Shown here: piece after piece, positions 43,650-53,557 of the stretch
How the letters are laid out: each line of letters opens with the position of its first letter
Numbering within the stretch: the first letter of the stretch is position 1
Source: Burkholderiales bacterium
GTDB lineage: Bacteria; Pseudomonadota; Gammaproteobacteria; Burkholderiales; Burkholderiaceae_D
Length of the DNA: 54,738 nt
Reading direction: 5' to 3'
NCBI GenBank assembly: GCA_947475815.1
Contig: CANJOT010000002.1
Span: 1 to 54,738, forward strand
Notes under the pieces: generated by a model
What the model saw: the letters and a program-made list of their open reading frames with translations, nothing else
What the model was told of the DNA's origin: nothing
Database searches by the model: none
Made by a program: the position numbers and the translations under genes

Positions 43650-45986
43650 TTACTGTGCTTGTACTACTGAAGGGTAGGGGTCGGCAACAACCGGCGGCCG
43701 ATGCACGCCAACCTCGGGCAATTCATGAAGCCAGCGCTCCATCTCAACCAGGCAGGACATGGCAATCGGCCCCTGTGCCAGACGCGAAGTGCCGCGGTCG
43801 ATGGTCAGCACATTGGGGTTGCCATGCCGGTCCAGGCCGAGCGGCGTCTGCGGGTCGTACCAGGCCCCGGTGGCCAGCTGGATGACGCCGGGCATGACCA
43901 TGTCGGACACAAGAGCGCCCGCCAGCACCTGACCGCGATCATTGAAGATGCGCACCACATCGCCGGCTTCGATGCCGCGCGCCTGCGCGTCGCGCGGGTG
44001 CAGGGTCACCGGCTCACGATCCTGGATCTTGGACGCCTTGCTCGGCCCTGCCGCATCCATCTGTGAATGCAGCCGGTGGCGTGGCTGGTTCGAAATCATG
44101 TGCAGCGGATACTGCCGCGCCAGCGCCGCGCCCAGCCACTCGCAGGGCTCGATCCAGACCGGATGGCCAGGGCATTCCGGGTAGTTGAAGCTTTGCACCC
44201 GGGCCGAACAGATCTCGATGCGACCCGAGGGGGTCGCCAGCGGCGCCGCCAGCGGATCGGCGCGAAATCCGGCAAACAGGGTATAGGGCTCGTCGGGCAC
44301 AGGCGCCTCGGCATGGCCCTGCGCCCAGAAGGCATCGAAGTCCGGCAGGGCGACGCCGCGGCGCGCGGTCTCGGTGCGGTTCAGTTCGTAGAGATGGCGC
44401 ACCCAGGCCATTTCATCGCGCCCTTCGGTAAACCCCTCGCTCACGCCAAAACGCTGGGCAAGGGCGCTGAAAATATCGAAGTCAGAGCGCGCCTCGCCAA
44501 CCGGCGGCACCGCCTGTTTCATGGCCAGAATATAACGGTCGCGCCGGGCGGCACCGATGTCATTGCGCTCGAGTGTGGTCGTTGCCGGCAGAACGATGTC
44601 GGCAAAGCGCGCACTCGCCGTCCACCAGCATTCATTGACGACAAAGGTATCGGGTTTGCGAAACGCCTGGACCAGCCGGTTGAGGTCCTGATGATGATGA
44701 AACGGATTGCCGCCGCACCAGTACACCAGGCGCGTGTCGGGGTACACCCTTTTTTCGCCATCAAACTCATAACTGCCACCGGGATCGAGCAGCATGTCGG
44801 CGATGCGCGCTACCGGAATCCAGCTCTTCTGCGGATTGCGCCCTGCCTCATGGGTCGGGTTGGTGAGCCGCTGGCGCGGCGCGCCCATACCCGACTCGGC
44901 GCCATACCCGAAAGCAAAACCACCACCGGGCAAGCCGACCTGGCCGAGCATCGACGCTAGGGCGATGGCAGCCCAATAAGGCTGCTCGCCATGATCGCTG
45001 CGCTGCAAGGCCCAGGCAAGATTGAGCAGACTGCGACAGCCAGCCATGTCGCGCGCCAGCGCAACGATGGTGGCCGCCGGCACACCCGTGATGACCGCAG
45101 CCCAGGCGGGCGTCTTGACGATGCCATCCCGCTCGCCACGCAGCTCGGCGGCAAACACTTCAAAGCCCGTGCAATGGCTCTCCAGGAAGGCGCGATCGTG
45201 CAGGCCTTCGTCGAGCAGCACATACGCCATGCCGAGCAGCAGGGCGGTGTCGGTATTCGGGCGGATCGGAATCCAGGTGGCGTCCAGCCAGGGCGCGACG
45301 TCATCGCGCACCGGGCTGATGTTGACAAAACGCACGCCGGCATCGCGCGCACGCCTTAACCACAGGGCAGCGGTATGTTCAGCCAGACCGCCTGATTCAA
45401 CCTGCGTGTTTTTCATCGGGATGCCACCGATGTTGACCATCAGCCGTGTGTGCGCGACGATGCCATCCCAGGTCGACACCGGCCCGGTCATCGGCTCGAT
45501 GGTGCCAAGAATATGCGGCAGCACCGCCTGGCCGGCAGCATAGCTGTAACTGTGCAACTGCGTGGTCGAGCCGCCAATCAGATTGATGAAACGCTGCATC
45601 TGCGTTTTGGCGTGGTGAAACCGCCCGGCCGAGCACCAGCCGTACGAACCTGAAAAAATGGCCGCGTTGCCATGCGCGATGCGCACCCGCTCAAGCTCGT
45701 CGGCGAGCAGGTCGAGCGCCTCATCCCAGGGCAGGGCAATAAACGGATCACTGCCGCGACCGGCGTTGCTGGTGCCAATGCGTCCGGCCAGCCGGTCGTC
45801 GAGCCAGCCCTTGCGCACCGCCGGCCGCAATACCCGCGTGACGCCGTGCACCATCTGTGGCAGCGCCTCGAGCATCGTCGAAGGATCAGTGTCACCAACA
45901 CGCGGACGCGCCTCGATCAGGCGGCCATCGCGCACCACAGCGTCAAATGCACCCCAGTGTGCCGAATGCGGATAACGTTGTTCCAT
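43650..45986 (-). CDS. Molybdopterin-dependent oxidoreductase, DMSO/biotin-sulfoxide reductase (BisC/TorZ-like) family
   Basis: FSGSYGWCSAGRFHHAKTQMQRFINLIGG with Ser in the Mo-ligand context; YWCGGNPFHHHQDLNRL; MISNQPRHRLHSQMDAAGPSKASKI. Confidence 0.9.
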   Translation of the reverse strand: MEQRYPHSAHWGAFDAVVRDGRLIEARPRVGDTDPSTMLEALPQMVHGVTRVLRPAVRKGWLDDRLAGRIGTSNAGRGSDPFIALPWDEALDLLADELERVRIAHGNAAIFSGSYGWCSAGRFHHAKTQMQRFINLIGGSTTQLHSYSYAAGQAVLPHILGTIEPMTGPVSTWDGIVAHTRLMVNIGGIPMKNTQVESGGLAEHTAALWLRRARDAGVRFVNISPVRDDVAPWLDATWIPIRPNTDTALLLGMAYVLLDEGLHDRAFLESHCTGFEVFAAELRGERDGIVKTPAWAAVITGVPAATIVALARDMAGCRSLLNLAWALQRSDHGEQPYWAAIALASMLGQVGLPGGGFAFGYGAESGMGAPRQRLTNPTHEAGRNPQKSWIPVARIADMLLDPGGSYEFDGEKRVYPDTRLVYWCGGNPFHHHQDLNRLVQAFRKPDTFVVNECWWTASARFADIVLPATTTLERNDIGAARRDRYILAMKQAVPPVGEARSDFDIFSALAQRFGVSEGFTEGRDEMAWVRHLYELNRTETARRGVALPDFDAFWAQGHAEAPVPDEPYTLFAGFRADPLAAPLATPSGRIEICSARVQSFNYPECPGHPVWIEPCEWLGAALARQYPLHMISNQPRHRLHSQMDAAGPSKASKIQDREPVTLHPRDAQARGIEAGDVVRIFNDRGQVLAGALVSDMVMPGVIQLATGAWYDPQTPLGLDRHGNPNVLTIDRGTSRLAQGPIAMSCLVEMERWLHELPEVGVHRPPVVADPYPSVVQAQ

Positions 45987-46037
45987 TGTGTCTCCCCTTG
46001 ACCGGGCGTCGCCTGCCCCGCATCCTGAGCCCGGTGT

Positions 46038-47744
46038 TCAGGCCGGACCGTCCTTGGCATGCGATTGCGCGCGCGCATCAAGCAGGCAGTGCAGGATGGC
46101 CGGTTTGCCCGAGGCCAGCGCACGTTCGAAAGCCGGCGCGAACTCCGCGGTACGTACAACCCGCTCGCCGTGTCCGCCAAAAGCCCGGGCGTAATCGGCA
46201 AAATCGGGATTCTGCAGCTGGGTGGCCACTGCCCGGCCCGGATATTCGCGGTCCTGATGCATGCGGATGGTGCCCAAGCGGCCATTGTCGATGACGATCA
46301 GGATGACGGCGATGTTGTATTGCACCGCGGTCGCGAAGTCCTGACCATTCATCAGAAAACAGCCATCGCCGGCAAAGCCGACGACCATCCGCTCGGGATA
46401 GTGGCGTTTGGCGAGAATCGCTGCCGGCACGCCATAACCCATCGAGCCGCAGGTCGGCGCCAGCTGGGTAGCAAAATCACGGTAGCGGTAGTGGCGGTGA
46501 ATCCAGCCCGCATAATTGCCGGCGCCATTGCACACCACCGCATCGCGCGGCAGGCGCTCGCGCAGCCAGACCATGGCTTCGCCGTACTGGAATTCACCGG
46601 GCAACTGGCGCGCGGTTTCACTCCAGTCGAGATAATCCCGATGGGCGGTTTCCACCAGCGCCGTGCGCTGCTGCAGCGGCGCCGGCAAGTCCGCGAGCGC
46701 CGCGCAAAAGGATTGCGGGCTGGCCTGAATGCCTAATACCGGTTGGTAGACCCGGCCGATTTCCTCGGCACCTGGATGCACATGGACGAGCGCCTGACGC
46801 GGGCAGGGAACTTCCAGGATGGTGTACGAGGACGAAGGCATTTCGCCGAAGCGGCCACCCACCAGCAAGACCAGATCGGCATCCAGCAGACGCTTTTTGA
46901 GGCGCGCGTCCGGTCCGATGCCAAGCTCGCCGGCATAATTGGGATGCAGGGCATCGAACAGCGAGGTGCGTCGAAAGGTCGTCGCCACCGGCAGGCCAAA
47001 GCGCTCGGCAAAGGCGGCGAACTGCGCGCACGCCGCAGCGCTCCAGCCGGAGCCGCCGATGACCGCGATGGGCGCGCGCGCCTGCCCGAGCAAGCCGGCC
47101 AGACGCTCGAGATCGGCCGGTGCCGGCCAGCCCAGCGTGGGGTCAACACGTGGTGCATCAGCCACGCTGGCCGGTTCCACCAGCATGTCTTCGGGTAGCG
47201 CAATCACTACGGGCCCAGGCCGGCCCTGCATGGCCACATGAAAGGCGCGCGCCACCAGTTCGGGAATGCGATCGGCGCGGTCAATCTCGACCACCCACTT
47301 GCACATCGTGCCAAACACGGCCTTGTAATCGACTTCCTGAAAGGCCTCGCGCTCGCGCATGTCGCGGCCAACCTGGCCGATGAACAGGATCATCGGCGTT
47401 GAATCCTGCATGGCGATGTGCACACCCGGGCTGGCGTTGGTCGCCCCCGGTCCGCGTGTCACGAAACACACACCGGGACGGCCGGTGAGCTTGCCATACG
47501 CCTCGGCCATCATGGCGGCGCCGCCCTCGGCACGGCACACCAGCACATCGATCGGGCAGCCATGCATGGCATCGAGAGCGGCCAGATAACTCTCGCCCGG
47601 CACACAGGTGATGCGTTCGACGCCCTGAGCAATCAGTTGATCAATGAGAATCTTGCCGCCCGTGCGCGCGGGCATGAGGGACGTGGCGGGTATCGGGGAA
47701 GTCACGGGAAGCTCCGGAGAAATTCGCGGCATGGCGGCTGCCAA
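46038..47744 (-). CDS. Thiamine pyrophosphate-binding (acetolactate-synthase-like) protein
   Basis: VERITCVPGESYLAALDAM; FVTRGPGATNASPGVHIAMQDSTPMILFIGQVGR; GFAGDGCFLMNGQDFATAVQYN. Confidence 0.93.
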   Translation of the reverse strand: MAAAMPRISPELPVTSPIPATSLMPARTGGKILIDQLIAQGVERITCVPGESYLAALDAMHGCPIDVLVCRAEGGAAMMAEAYGKLTGRPGVCFVTRGPGATNASPGVHIAMQDSTPMILFIGQVGRDMREREAFQEVDYKAVFGTMCKWVVEIDRADRIPELVARAFHVAMQGRPGPVVIALPEDMLVEPASVADAPRVDPTLGWPAPADLERLAGLLGQARAPIAVIGGSGWSAAACAQFAAFAERFGLPVATTFRRTSLFDALHPNYAGELGIGPDARLKKRLLDADLVLLVGGRFGEMPSSSYTILEVPCPRQALVHVHPGAEEIGRVYQPVLGIQASPQSFCAALADLPAPLQQRTALVETAHRDYLDWSETARQLPGEFQYGEAMVWLRERLPRDAVVCNGAGNYAGWIHRHYRYRDFATQLAPTCGSMGYGVPAAILAKRHYPERMVVGFAGDGCFLMNGQDFATAVQYNIAVILIVIDNGRLGTIRMHQDREYPGRAVATQLQNPDFADYARAFGGHGERVVRTAEFAPAFERALASGKPAILHCLLDARAQSHAKDGPA

Positions 47745-47789
47745 GATCCGCGCGAGTATAACTTAGGCTCCGCGCCCCAGTCGGACCGC

Positions 47790-48506
47790 TCAGGGCACGG
47801 GCATGCCGGAAAACGCCGCCGGGCCCTGGGCAAGACGCGTCGCCAGACCGGTCTGGAAGGCATATGCAAGCAGGCCATTGCGATTGGCCACACCGAGCTT
47901 GTCGTAGATGGAAGTGAGGTGATTGCGCAAGGTGCTTTCGGAAATGCACAGCTTGGCGGCGACGGTCTTGCCCGGTTCGCCGCTGTTGGTGGTGATGAAA
48001 GCGACGATCTGCTGCTCGCGCCCGGTCAGATTGGCAAGCTTGTCCGCGCGGTCATGCGCCGCCGGCTTGTGGCGGCCAATGCGCGACAGTTCAACAAACA
48101 CACGGCCGGTGGCCAGGCGGTCCAGCCAGACTTCGCCGTCGTACACCTTGGTGAGAGCGGTGAGAATCTGTTCAGGCGTTACTCCCTTGTCGAGGACACC
48201 ACGCGCGCCGCCGATCACGGCACGGTCTTGCAGGGCGGTGTCGTTGAGACGCGTGAAGAGCAGGATTTTCGCATTCGGCACAGCCAATACCAGACGGGTG
48301 ATGCGCGGCATCACCTGCGCGGGATCGTCGTCGATATCGAAAATGACGATATCGGGCGCGGCCGCCACCACCGCCTGGATACCCGACTGATCGCAGGTCG
48401 GGGTCGAGCCTGCCGCACGAAAGCGATTCGCGGCGGATTCGAGCAGTTGCCCGATCGCCCAACCGATCAGATGATGATCGCTGATAACGAATACCCGTAT
48501 GGCCAA
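47790..48506 (-). CDS. LuxR-type response-regulator-like transcription factor (TTG start)
   Basis: Receiver-like N-terminus (DIVIFDID; GVLDKGVTPEQI) and HTH LTGREQQIVAFITTNSGEPGKTVAAKLCISESTLRNHLTSIYDKLGVANR. Confidence 0.9.
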   Translation of the reverse strand: MAIRVFVISDHHLIGWAIGQLLESAANRFRAAGSTPTCDQSGIQAVVAAAPDIVIFDIDDDPAQVMPRITRLVLAVPNAKILLFTRLNDTALQDRAVIGGARGVLDKGVTPEQILTALTKVYDGEVWLDRLATGRVFVELSRIGRHKPAAHDRADKLANLTGREQQIVAFITTNSGEPGKTVAAKLCISESTLRNHLTSIYDKLGVANRNGLLAYAFQTGLATRLAQGPAAFSGMPVP

Positions 48507-48619
48507 ACCCGCCTCCCCCTGAAAATGACGTGGGTATTCAAGCAGATCGGCGCATAAAAGTAAATCAAAGTTAACGCAGGCGGCCCGCCTTCCTCAGGAT
48601 GACCGGGCCATGCAGCCGC

Positions 48620-50044
48620 CTAAGGCTTCAGGCTGGCCAGATGTTCCGCTGCCAGCAAGGCCGTAACCCCGCCCTTGACCAGACCGCCTACATAGCCAAT
48701 TTCCGGTCCGCCCTCCAGCCCACCCGTCGCCGCGCCGAGCGCATACAGCCCATCAATGGCGCTGCCGTCGGTACGCAGCGCCTGCGCATGCACGTTGACG
48801 CGGATGCCCCCCATGGTATTGGTGATGCCGGCCACCATCGGCACAGCGAAGAATGGACCCTGCAGGATTGCACAGGCTTCGTGTTTGGAGCTCTGGCGGG
48901 CCGGCGTGACGGCGCCGCTTTCCAGCGTCTTGGCGGCGAGCGCCTGATTGTAGCCTGCCACGGTCTGTGCCAGCGCCTGTGCCGGCAGTCCTGCGGCGGC
49001 GGCGAGCGCTTCGAGCGTATTGCCCCGATGAATGGTCGCGCCTTCTTTTTCCAGATGCGGGTTGGCCGCGATCAAACCATTGCGCCCGGCTTTTTCCCAG
49101 ATGGTGTTGTCGAAAATCACCTGCGCACTCAGGGGATCGTCGAGCCCGGCAATGGCATTGGCGACAAACACCCCACCGCGACCTTCGTCGACAAAACGCT
49201 GCGCCTGGGCATCAACGACGATGCCCGCGGTGACCAGACTGTCAAGGTAGGGGTAGGGCCAGAGATTGTCGTTGGTCAAGGCATCGCGCGACTGGGTATG
49301 GCCGTAGAAACGGTCGGTGCCGATCAGCGCCGCACCGACCGCCGTGGCCATGGTCAGGCCATCGCCGCGACCGGTGCCGGCGCCGCGCTGCTTGAGTTTT
49401 TCCGGATGCGCGCAGATGTACTGCCGCACGAGGTCCAGATTACCCTGGAAACCGCCATCGGCGATGAAGACTGCGCGCGCCGCGTAATGGACCGCACTGC
49501 CACCCTGCTCAGCCACCACGCCCACACACCGCCCGGCTTCCATGATCAGGCTGCGGCCGCGCGCGCCGCGCACCAGCCGGCCACCCCGTTTGTTGAGATT
49601 GGTCTCAAGATTCTGCAGCATCACATCGCCAGCGCGGCCTTCCCAGTCCAGCCCGGGCCGGCTGCGGCCCGGCGGTGCGAGCACGAACTTGTGATACTCC
49701 GAAGCGCTGGCGCGCATGAAGCGGCTGCCTTCGGCCTGCAGCCAGCTGATCACGCGCCGGCCTTCGCGGGCCACCGTGGCAGCCAGATCCGTGGCGACAA
49801 AACCGGCAGTCGCTTCCAGAATGCGCGCAGTCAGGGTGGCTTCGTCCAGAGAGATGTCACGCAGGCCGATGTGGAAGGTGCCGCCGGTATAACGGGTGTT
49901 GCAAAGATACTTGTCGGCCGTGCCCTGTTCGAGCACCAGCACGCGCAAGCCGAGTTGCGCGGCGCGGTTGGCAGCGATCATGCCGGAGATGCCCGCACCG
50001 ATGATGACCACATCATGGGGCGCATTGTCGTTGTTCAAAGCCAT
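48620..50044 (-). CDS. FAD-dependent oxidoreductase, fumarate reductase / ketosteroid dehydrogenase-like flavoprotein
   Basis: HDVVIIGAGISGMIAANRAAQLGLRVLVLEQG; ITNTMGGIRVNVHAQALRTDGSAIDGLYALGAATGGLEG. Confidence 0.92.
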   Translation of the reverse strand: MALNNDNAPHDVVIIGAGISGMIAANRAAQLGLRVLVLEQGTADKYLCNTRYTGGTFHIGLRDISLDEATLTARILEATAGFVATDLAATVAREGRRVISWLQAEGSRFMRASASEYHKFVLAPPGRSRPGLDWEGRAGDVMLQNLETNLNKRGGRLVRGARGRSLIMEAGRCVGVVAEQGGSAVHYAARAVFIADGGFQGNLDLVRQYICAHPEKLKQRGAGTGRGDGLTMATAVGAALIGTDRFYGHTQSRDALTNDNLWPYPYLDSLVTAGIVVDAQAQRFVDEGRGGVFVANAIAGLDDPLSAQVIFDNTIWEKAGRNGLIAANPHLEKEGATIHRGNTLEALAAAAGLPAQALAQTVAGYNQALAAKTLESGAVTPARQSSKHEACAILQGPFFAVPMVAGITNTMGGIRVNVHAQALRTDGSAIDGLYALGAATGGLEGGPEIGYVGGLVKGGVTALLAAEHLASLKP

Positions 50045-50120
50045 TTCAGAATCCTGTGGTTGTTGCAATATGAAAAGGGTACAGAGTGGGTGCGCACAGG
50101 CCGGGCAATCGGTCGGCCAG

Positions 50121-51104
50121 TCAGTCAGGTTTGATGCCGGCTTTGGCGACCAGATTCTTGACGGTATCGATTTCCGCCTTGACGAAACTCTCGAACTCGT
50201 CGGGCCTGTTGCCCACCGCCTGCAGGCCATCACGCGCCAGCCGGTCCTTGATTTCCGGTGTGGCCAGCGCACGTGCCATGTCTTCCTGAATCTTCACCAG
50301 CAATGCCCGCGGTGTACCACCGGGGGCAAACACGCCATACCAGGTCAGGGACTCAAACCCCGGCACGCCGGACTCGGCGATGGTCGGAATATCGCTGTAC
50401 CCGTCCACACGCTTGCTGCTGGTCACGCCGAGCGCGCGCAACTTGCCATTCTTGATGTAAGGCACGCTGGCCAGCAGGCTGGTGAAGGACACCTGCACCT
50501 GATTGCCAAGCAAATCAACCAGCGCCGGGGCACTGCCCTTATAGGGCGTATGCACCATGTTCACGTCAGCCATGTACTTGAACAGCTCACCAGCCAGATG
50601 TTGCGGCCCGCCGTTGCCCGAAGTGGCGTAGTTCAGCGCATCCGGTCTGGCCTTGGCATACGCGATCAACTGCTGCACCGATTGCACCGGCACGGCCGCA
50701 TTGACCACCAGCATCAGGGGCGCCGAGACGAGCATGCTGACGGCTGTGAAATCACGAGCCGTGTCGTAAGGCAGCTTGGCCAGCAGGGCCGGATTGCTGG
50801 TGTGCGGATTGGCGGTAAACAGCAGGGTATAAGCGTCAGCCGGGCTGCGCGCGACGATGTCCGCACCGATCACTGTGCCGGCGCCGGCACGGTTGTCGAC
50901 CAGCACGTTGTGGCCCCAGGTCTCGGTCAGTTTCTGCGCCAGCAGGCGCGCCAGGATGTCGGTGCCACCGCCAGCCGCGAACGGCACCACCAGTCGTACC
51001 GGCCGGTCAGGAAATTTTTGCGCCTGCGCGGCGGGGGTGGCGAGCAGCGCACTGGTCGCGAGCAGGGCGGCAATCAAGGGACGCAGAAGTGTGTTCATGA
51101 TCAT
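50121..51104 (-). CDS. Bug/TctC family substrate-binding protein
   Basis: FPDRPVRLVVPFAAGGGTDILARLLAQKL; VDNRAGAGTVIGADIVA; HTPYKGSAPALVDLLGNQV. Confidence 0.95.
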   Translation of the reverse strand: MIMNTLLRPLIAALLATSALLATPAAQAQKFPDRPVRLVVPFAAGGGTDILARLLAQKLTETWGHNVLVDNRAGAGTVIGADIVARSPADAYTLLFTANPHTSNPALLAKLPYDTARDFTAVSMLVSAPLMLVVNAAVPVQSVQQLIAYAKARPDALNYATSGNGGPQHLAGELFKYMADVNMVHTPYKGSAPALVDLLGNQVQVSFTSLLASVPYIKNGKLRALGVTSSKRVDGYSDIPTIAESGVPGFESLTWYGVFAPGGTPRALLVKIQEDMARALATPEIKDRLARDGLQAVGNRPDEFESFVKAEIDTVKNLVAKAGIKPD

Positions 51105-52084
51105 TGATCCCCCATCTTGGCGTGTTTGATGACACTGGCCCACTTGGCGATTTCTTTCTTGATATGGGCATCAAACTGCGCCGGGGTGCCCCCGACCGGT
51201 TGCGCGCCGTCGCCGGCGAGTTTTTCCAGGATGGCGGGTTCCTTGAGGATCTTGTTCACTTCCACATTCAGGCGCTCGATGATGGCCGGTGGTGTGCCGG
51301 CCGTGGCCAGCAGGCCATACCAGCCGACATATTCATAACCGGGCACGCCAGCCTCGATGACGGTCGGCATGTCGGGCAACTCGGCCGCGCGCTGCGCGCT
51401 GGTCACGCCCAGACCCTTGAGCTTTTGTGAGCGGATGTGGGGAATCGAAGCCGGCAGGCTGCCGATGTACATCGACACATGGTTGCCCAGCAAGTCAGTC
51501 AGGGCCGGGCCGCCACCCTTGTAGGGCACGTGCAGCATGTCGACATTGGCGAGCATCTTGAACAGCTCTGCCGCCAGATGGGTAGAACTGCCATTGCCAC
51601 TCGACGCATAACTGACCTTGCCGGGCGACTGGCGGACGTAACGCAGGAACTCGGGAATGTTGTTGGCCGGCATCGAGGGATGCACCAGCACCACGTTCGG
51701 TGCCGAAGCGATGTGCACCACCGGCGCCAGCGCCGTGACCGGATCAAAATTCATCTTGGTCAGACTGACATTGGCGGCGTGACTGATGGGCACGGCCAGC
51801 AGGGTGTACCCGTCCGGCCGCGCCGTGGCAGCGATTTCGCTGCCGACCACGCCACCCGCACCGGGCCTGTTTTCGACCACAAAGGCCTGACCGAGGTTTT
51901 CCTGCAGACGCTGGCTGATGACACGCGCTACCAGATCAATGCCTCCCCCCGGCGCAAACGGCACGATGACACGCACCGGTTTGGTCGGGTACGCCTGGCC
52001 AAACGCACACGCCGCCCAGGCCAACAACACGGCAAGCGACAACAGTCTTGAAATTTTCACGATCTTCTCCCGATGGATAAGCAT
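51101..52084 (-). CDS. Bug/TctC family substrate-binding protein
   Basis: YPTKPVRVIVPFAPGGGIDLVARVISQRL; VENRPGAGGVVGSEIAA; HVPYKGGGPALTDLLGNHV. Confidence 0.95.
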   Translation of the reverse strand: MLIHREKIVKISRLLSLAVLLAWAACAFGQAYPTKPVRVIVPFAPGGGIDLVARVISQRLQENLGQAFVVENRPGAGGVVGSEIAATARPDGYTLLAVPISHAANVSLTKMNFDPVTALAPVVHIASAPNVVLVHPSMPANNIPEFLRYVRQSPGKVSYASSGNGSSTHLAAELFKMLANVDMLHVPYKGGGPALTDLLGNHVSMYIGSLPASIPHIRSQKLKGLGVTSAQRAAELPDMPTVIEAGVPGYEYVGWYGLLATAGTPPAIIERLNVEVNKILKEPAILEKLAGDGAQPVGGTPAQFDAHIKKEIAKWASVIKHAKMGDQ

Positions 52085-52099
52085 GCAACACAGGCAATG

Positions 52100-53479
52100 T
52101 CAGACAGCCAGATAACCTTCATTGAGGGCCCGCGACAAGACGTCAAGATTGGCGGCCGACGCCAGGTTGTGCGCGGCGGCGCGGATGCGTTCAATCGCAG
52201 CCGGCTCCTTGACGGGCGCGGTCAGGCGTCCAAACTTGGCGCCGATTTCCTCGAAGCTGAGCGGATCGGCGACTGTACCTTTTGGATCGATGACGGTGCG
52301 CTCGAGCGTGCGTCCGTCGGTCGTGCGCACCACCACACGCGCGGCGAAGTGGGCCGGGAACAGGGCATCCATGTCGGCATCGACTTCGAGGCGCGTGCGC
52401 GCGGCCACCGCCCGAACCACCGGGTCAAACAGGTTTTCCTGGGCGTACGCCTGCGGATCGCGAGCGTCCTTGGCAATCGACACGCCGGCGGTGTATTGCA
52501 GGCTATATTGCGCCGTCATCGGTTCGCGCGGATCGGGGTCGCCGTTTTGCGACACCGCGCGCTCGCCCGAACAGATGCGGATCTCGTCGATCAACTCGGC
52601 GCTCAGCTGGTGCTCGTGCTTGAGGTATTCCAGTGCGTTGGCGGTCGAATGCAGCAAGCCACAGCAGGGGTAGGCCTTGACCCAGATCTGGGTAATGGCA
52701 AAGGTCTTGCCCAGATCAAGGTCGAGCTCAGCCGGGCGGATGTCGCTACCGCCGATCACCTCGAGCAGGCCAAAGCGGCCGTCGACGCCTTCGGCCGGGC
52801 CGGTAAAGCCGCGTCGCGCCAGCGCGCAGGCGACCACGCCCGATTCGGCGGCATGGCCGGCATGCATGCGTTTGACCATGCCGCCCGTGCCCTGGGTAAA
52901 GGCCTTGATGCCGGCCGCCGTTGAACAGGAGATGCCAACGGCGGCGAGCAACTGTTCCCGGTTCAGCTTCCAGATGATGCCGACGGTTACCGCCGCAGCA
53001 ATCGAGCCGGCCACGCCGGTGGTGTGATACCCGTTGGTATTGTGCTCGTGGCCAAGAGCGCGCCCGAGACGCGCCATCACTTCATAACCGGCAATCACGC
53101 CGAGCAGCAGACGACGCCCTGAAGCGCCACTCTCCTCGGCCGCCGCCAGACCGGCAGACACCACCACGGCGCCCGGATGGGTCAACGCGCCCTGCACGAT
53201 GTCGTCCAGCTCGAAGCCGTGCGTTGCCGTGCCGTTGGCAAACGCCGCGCGCGCCGCCGAGACCGGCTGGCTCGAACCAAACAGCGTCGAGCGGCCCTGG
53301 CTGCCTTCGGCCAGGGCGAATTCACGCACGATGCGGCCCCAGTCCTGACGCGAGCCGTACAGACCGCAGGCAAGGTTGTCGAGCACCGCCATGCTGGCGT
53401 GTTCAAGCAGCTTCGCGGCGATCGTCTCCTCGTCGAGTGCCATCAGAAAATCCACCAGCCTTGTTGATGCAGTAGCCAT
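52100..53479 (-). CDS. MmgE/PrpD family protein
   Basis: VLDNLACGLYGSRQDWGRIV; ANGTATHGFELDD; VTVGIIWKLNREQLLAAVGIS; RMHAGHAAESGVVACALARRGFTGP. Confidence 0.94.
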   Translation of the reverse strand: MATASTRLVDFLMALDEETIAAKLLEHASMAVLDNLACGLYGSRQDWGRIVREFALAEGSQGRSTLFGSSQPVSAARAAFANGTATHGFELDDIVQGALTHPGAVVVSAGLAAAEESGASGRRLLLGVIAGYEVMARLGRALGHEHNTNGYHTTGVAGSIAAAVTVGIIWKLNREQLLAAVGISCSTAAGIKAFTQGTGGMVKRMHAGHAAESGVVACALARRGFTGPAEGVDGRFGLLEVIGGSDIRPAELDLDLGKTFAITQIWVKAYPCCGLLHSTANALEYLKHEHQLSAELIDEIRICSGERAVSQNGDPDPREPMTAQYSLQYTAGVSIAKDARDPQAYAQENLFDPVVRAVAARTRLEVDADMDALFPAHFAARVVVRTTDGRTLERTVIDPKGTVADPLSFEEIGAKFGRLTAPVKEPAAIERIRAAAHNLASAANLDVLSRALNEGYLAV

Positions 53480-53557
53480 TCCTATCTCCTTGCCTGTGTC
53501 TGTTTTGTTCGGTCTGTTGATGTGTACGTTTGTCAATCACGGCTCGACACCGCTCGC

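Noticed and set aside
43650-45986. Pyrogallol transhydroxylase or formate dehydrogenase identity for the molybdoenzyme
   Set aside because: The SYGWCSAGRFHHA context with Ser and the lack of an N-terminal 4Fe-4S cysteine cluster fit the BisC/TorA/DMSO reductase group better.
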